Shown: positions 61,172 to 64,000 of the stretch, piece after piece
How the letters are laid out: every line of letters starts with the position of its first letter
Numbering within the stretch: the stretch's first letter is position 1
NCBI GenBank assembly: GCA_948805675.1
Contig: CAQIBN010000006.1
Span: 1 to 64,000, forward strand
Reading direction: 5' to 3'
DNA: 64,000 nucleotides
Source of the DNA: an uncultured Clostridia bacterium
Lineage (GTDB): Bacteria > Bacillota > Clostridia > TANB77 > CAG-508
The notes under the pieces: generated by a model
The model's input: the letters and a program-made list of their open reading frames with translations, nothing else
Told to the model about the DNA's origin: nothing
Database searches by the model: none
Translations under genes and position numbers: made by a program

Positions 61172-61408
61172 CTACTTACTTAATTTTGCTCTAAAATCTG
61201 CTATTTTTTTGTTTATCTCCATATTTTTATATAATTCTTCTAAAATTGCTGTCCTTTTATCATTATATAATATATTCCAAAATCCCTTCCCATATAATTT
61301 CATATATACATACATTTTATTTGCTTCATTTGTTAAATCCTTATCAGAAAAAGATTTTCCAGTTCCCAACAATTTAATTTGTAAAAAAGCTCTCATATAG
61401 TTATACAT
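61172..61408 (-). CDS. Hypothetical protein (78 residues)
   Basis: A short helical, basic frame (ANKMYVYMKLYGKGFWNIL, then ELYKNMEINKKIADFR). I see no good ribosome site before 61408, or before the ATG four codons on, and no family is recognised. Coding is plausible from composition but weakly supported. Confidence 0.35.
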   Translation of the reverse strand: MYNYMRAFLQIKLLGTGKSFSDKDLTNEANKMYVYMKLYGKGFWNILYNDKRTAILEELYKNMEINKKIADFRAKLSK

Positions 61409-61507
61409 TAAAGAAAATTTTATTCTTGTTCTTTCTAGTAAATTTATGTTGACTTGTTTGTGTTTTCTTTATATAATTTTAGTATCAATTCTTTTAGGAG
61501 GGATATT

Positions 61508-61687
61508 ATGAAAAAAAATCAGCAATCACTTACAAATAAGAATTTGTATAAACTTTTTTCTTTATTTAGTAAGAAGTTCCCACAAGAAAAAACTTGTATA
61601 GAACTATTACATGATTATATTCATAATCCTAACTCTTCAGTACTAGAAGAAGAGGTATTAGCAGCTTTAATCAAAATTAAAAAATAG
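61508..61687 (+). CDS. Hypothetical protein (59 residues)
   Basis: ATG at 61508 follows TTTTAGGAGGG, and a strong terminator overlaps the last codons, so expression is likely. The protein is helical and charged (LYKLFSLFSKKFPQEKTCIELL, EEEVLAALIKIKK). I do not recognise a family. Confidence 0.6.
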   Translation: MKKNQQSLTNKNLYKLFSLFSKKFPQEKTCIELLHDYIHNPNSSVLEEEVLAALIKIKK

Positions 61688-61707
61688 AAAGGCATTGCCT
61701 TTCTATT
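61681..61707 (+). terminator. Intrinsic terminator of the 59-residue gene
   Basis: A 12-bp stem AAATAGAAAGGC / GCCTTTCTATTT with a 3-nt loop. Confidence 0.8.
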
Positions 61708-61958
61708 TTATTATAATAATATTATATTAGTATTTACAATACTAATATTTAATTTAAAATTTTTTACTATTTAGCATAATTTAAACACTGTATTCCTACA
61801 AACCAATAAGAATGTTATCTTGTATCTACTTTGAAAAAGCCAATATCATTAATTCTAAGATATTAACTTTTAATTATTTAATTAAAATCATAATTATCAT
61901 AAAAAACTATAAAAAGTAAAGAATTTTCAGGTAAATTTCCAAAAACAACTTATAAATA

Positions 61959-61987
61959 TTGACAAATCTGCATATACTATGTAAAAT
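61959..61987 (+). promoter_or_regulatory. Sigma-A-type promoter of the aspS transcript
   Basis: TTGACA (61959-61964), a 17-bp spacer and TAAAAT (61982-61987), about 70 bp before the T-box leader. The preceding 61708-61958 holds nothing I can support. Confidence 0.65.
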
Positions 61988-62054
61988 AGTTATATTATGT
62001 ATAAAAATAATATTAAGAATTTAAAAATTTTTAGTAATAAATAATATTCCTAAT

Positions 62055-62272
62055 ATTTATATTTGCAATGAAAATGGCGACTTGCTAAAAGTTACTAAAA
62101 GAGATTAAAGGTCGTAGCTGAAAGCCTTTATTAGAAGAACATAGCAAACTAACACATTGGAGCAAATTTTATAAAGTGGAAAAGACTAAATATAGTCTTT
62201 TCAAGCCGGGTGGCACCGCGAAAAAGTTATTTCGTCCCAGCATTATTTGATAATGCTTGTGGACTTTTTTGT
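62055..62272 (+). ncRNA. T-box leader of aspS
   Basis: The T-box sequence AAGCCGGGTGGCACCGCG lies at 62203-62220, with the TGGCA bulge that pairs with the CCA end of uncharged tRNA. A terminator stem (GTCCCAGCATTAT ... ATAATGCTTGTGGAC, then TTTTTT) follows at 62234-62271. Stem I occupies the preceding 120 bases. Uncharged tRNA, presumably tRNA(Asp), would favour the antiterminator and aspS expression. I could not fix the specifier codon by eye. Confidence 0.93.
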
Positions 62273-62308
62273 TTTATTTTTAATTTTATATAAAGGAGAT
62301 GTTTAATT

Positions 62309-64000
62309 ATGAACCAATACAGAACTCATAATTGTAATGAAATTAGTTTAGCAGATGTTGGAAAAGAAGTAAAAATTTCAGGTTTTGTTCAAACTATCAG
62401 AGATTTAGGAGGTGTGGTTTTTCTAGATATACGAGATATGTATGGAGTAACACAAGTTGTTACATCTGGAGAAGCAGAAGCTGTAGATTTTGCATCACAT
62501 ATTCCAATTGAGTCTACAGTTTGTGTAGAAGGAACTGTAAGAAAAAGAGATGAAGAAACTTTTAATCCAAATATAAAAACAGGTGAAGTAGAAATTTTTG
62601 TAAAAAACATAAAAATACTTGGGAAAAGAACAAAAAATCTGCCTTTTGAAGTAAATTCCAATCAAGATGTAAGAGAAGACTTGCGTTTAAAATATCGTTT
62701 TCTAGATTTAAGAGGAGATAAATTAAAAAACAATTTAATTTTAAGAGCCCAAGTTCTTCAATACTTAAGAAGTCAAATGATAGAACAAGGATTTTTAGAG
62801 ATTCAAACACCTATACTTACAAGTTCATCACCTGAAGGAGCTAGAGATTACCTTGTTCCAAGTAGAGTTCATCCTGGCAAATTCTATGCTCTTCCACAAG
62901 CACCACAACAATTTAAACAACTGTTAATGGTATCTGGAATAGATAAATATTTTCAAATAGCTCCATGTTTTAGAGATGAAGACGCAAGAGCAGATAGAGC
63001 TCCTGGAGAATTTTATCAATTAGATATGGAAATGGCATTTAGCTCACAAGAAGATGTGTTTTCAGTTATGGAACCCGTTATATATAATACATTTAAAAAA
63101 TTCTCTAATAAGGAAATAGCAGAATACCCATTCCCAAGAATACCTTATAAAGAAGCAATGCTTAAATATGGATGTGATAAACCAGATTTAAGAAACCCTT
63201 TAATTATAGTAGATGTAACAGAATTCTTCCAAAAATGTACTTTCAAACCATTTCATGGTTTAACAGTTCGTGCTATAAAAGTTAAAGGTCATATGTCTAA
63301 AGGATTCCATGAAAAAATGCTTGACTTTGCTAAATCTATTGGTATGGGTGGCCTTGGATATTTAGAAGTACAAGAAGATTTAAGTTACAAAGGACCAATT
63401 GATAAATTTATACCAGATGAAATGAAAAAAGAATTAATGCAACTTGCTGGATTGGAAAAAGAAGATACAATATTCTTTATTGCAGATAATGAAACAAATG
63501 CTAATAATTATGCATGTCAAATTAGAACAGAACTTGGAAACCGTTTAAATTTAATAGATGAAAGCAAATTAAAATTCTGTTGGATAGTTGACTTTCCAAT
63601 GTATGAATTAGATGATAATGGAAAAGTAGCATTTAGTCATAATCCTTTCTCTATGCCACAAGGTGGATTAGATTCATTAAATACTATGAAGCCACTAGAT
63701 ATAATTGCATATCAATATGATATAGTTTGTAATGGTATAGAACTTTCTTCTGGTGCTGTTAGAAATCATGACCCAGAAATTATGATAAAAGCTTTTGAAA
63801 TTGCAGGATATGGAAAAGAAACTATAGAAGAAAAATTCTCAGCTTTATTTAATGCATTTCAATATGGTGCACCACCACATGCTGGAATTGCACCAGGTGT
63901 TGATAGAATGATTATGCTTCTTACAGAAAGCGATGTAATTCGTGATGTAATTGCCTTCCCTATGAATAGTAAGGCAGAAGATTTATTAATGTCGGCACCT
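62309..64000 (+). CDS. aspS: Aspartate--tRNA ligase (3' end beyond window)
   Basis: The first 564 codons of a bacterial AspRS. An OB-fold anticodon domain (VKISGFVQTIRDLGGVVFLD) is followed by class II motif 2 (CFRDEDARADRAPGEFYQLD), the GAD insertion domain and motif 3 (GIAPGVDRMIMLL). The frame is still open at NSKAEDLLMSAP, about 25-30 residues from the usual end. ATG at 62309 has AAAGGAG upstream. Expression is controlled by the T-box leader. An out-of-frame CGG (ATG TCG GCA) near the end does not disturb it. Confidence 0.96.
   Translation, partial: MNQYRTHNCNEISLADVGKEVKISGFVQTIRDLGGVVFLDIRDMYGVTQVVTSGEAEAVDFASHIPIESTVCVEGTVRKRDEETFNPNIKTGEVEIFVKNIKILGKRTKNLPFEVNSNQDVREDLRLKYRFLDLRGDKLKNNLILRAQVLQYLRSQMIEQGFLEIQTPILTSSSPEGARDYLVPSRVHPGKFYALPQAPQQFKQLLMVSGIDKYFQIAPCFRDEDARADRAPGEFYQLDMEMAFSSQEDVFSVMEPVIYNTFKKFSNKEIAEYPFPRIPYKEAMLKYGCDKPDLRNPLIIVDVTEFFQKCTFKPFHGLTVRAIKVKGHMSKGFHEKMLDFAKSIGMGGLGYLEVQEDLSYKGPIDKFIPDEMKKELMQLAGLEKEDTIFFIADNETNANNYACQIRTELGNRLNLIDESKLKFCWIVDFPMYELDDNGKVAFSHNPFSMPQGGLDSLNTMKPLDIIAYQYDIVCNGIELSSGAVRNHDPEIMIKAFEIAGYGKETIEEKFSALFNAFQYGAPPHAGIAPGVDRMIMLLTESDVIRDVIAFPMNSKAEDLLMSAP

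Noticed and set aside
62389..62810. Minus-strand open frames inside aspS and similar frames opposite other genes
   Set aside because: They lie opposite conserved coding regions, lack ribosome sites and read as low-complexity shadow text.

Overview
The window is strongly AT-rich DNA from an endospore-forming member of the Firmicutes, most likely an uncultured gut-type Clostridia. Sporulation genes occur throughout (bofA, dpaA, yqfC, yqfD, pdaA-like, yunB, a SPOCS/LysM protein, yabG, a Spo0E-like protein, several Spo0A-box-like sites), together with Gram-positive cis-acting RNAs (a glmS ribozyme, a T-box leader). No tRNA, rRNA or CRISPR array was seen.

The most important observation concerns the CGG codon. 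Seven genes that look frameshifted (glmS, gltX, accC, a ROK kinase, an ABC permease, an RlmI-like methyltransferase and a large serine recombinase) contain ten breaks in all. Every break is the same event: an in-frame CGG after which the conserved protein resumes in the +1 frame, as if the C were skipped and GGA or GGT read as glycine. Where homologues are familiar, the residue is a conserved glycine. In all other genes CGG occurs only out of frame, where it does no harm. The one exception is a phosphotransferase gene inside a mobile element, with two ordinary in-frame CGG codons. The pattern fits a genome in which CGG is no longer an arginine codon and causes efficient +1 recoding, either by skipping or by reading CGGN as a four-base glycine codon. 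I know of no description of this in bacteria.

Layout. 1-3800: accessory DNA with a mobilization-gene remnant, an MFS transporter, an MNT/HEPN pair, a DUF6076 remnant and a Cys-rich heptad-repeat protein. 3850-10116: uvrC, VanZ-like protein, then an ECF sigma / membrane protein / ABC transporter operon. 10600-20900: ribozyme-controlled glmS, bofA with its DUF2508 partner, a cation exchanger, gltX, rnjA and a ROK kinase. 20900-24700: a 52-residue membrane protein, uppP, dpaA, a TPR protein and ppa. 24800-31500: a fatty-acid operon (fabD-fabG-accB-fabZ-accC-accD-accA) with a REP-like palindrome and a decayed hydrolase gene. 31700-33600: small HTH regulators. 34200-42998: a DUF3048 protein, yqfC-yqfD-unknown-ybeY-dgkA, a PdaA-like deacetylase and pyrD-pyrK. 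43100-46230: a complete agr-like quorum-sensing locus including agrD. 46386-51791: RluA-like synthase, methyltransferase, yunB, SPOCS/LysM protein, veg and the 3' part of yabG.

From 51783 to 59834 an approximately 8-kb element with two large serine recombinases interrupts yabG. Its ends share a 9-bp core, and joining the two yabG parts at that core restores a full-length reading frame. This resembles the skin and SPbeta-type elements that are excised during sporulation. After the 5' part of yabG come small genes (a zinc ribbon, a DUF6514-like protein and two unknowns) and T-box-controlled aspS, which runs off the window.
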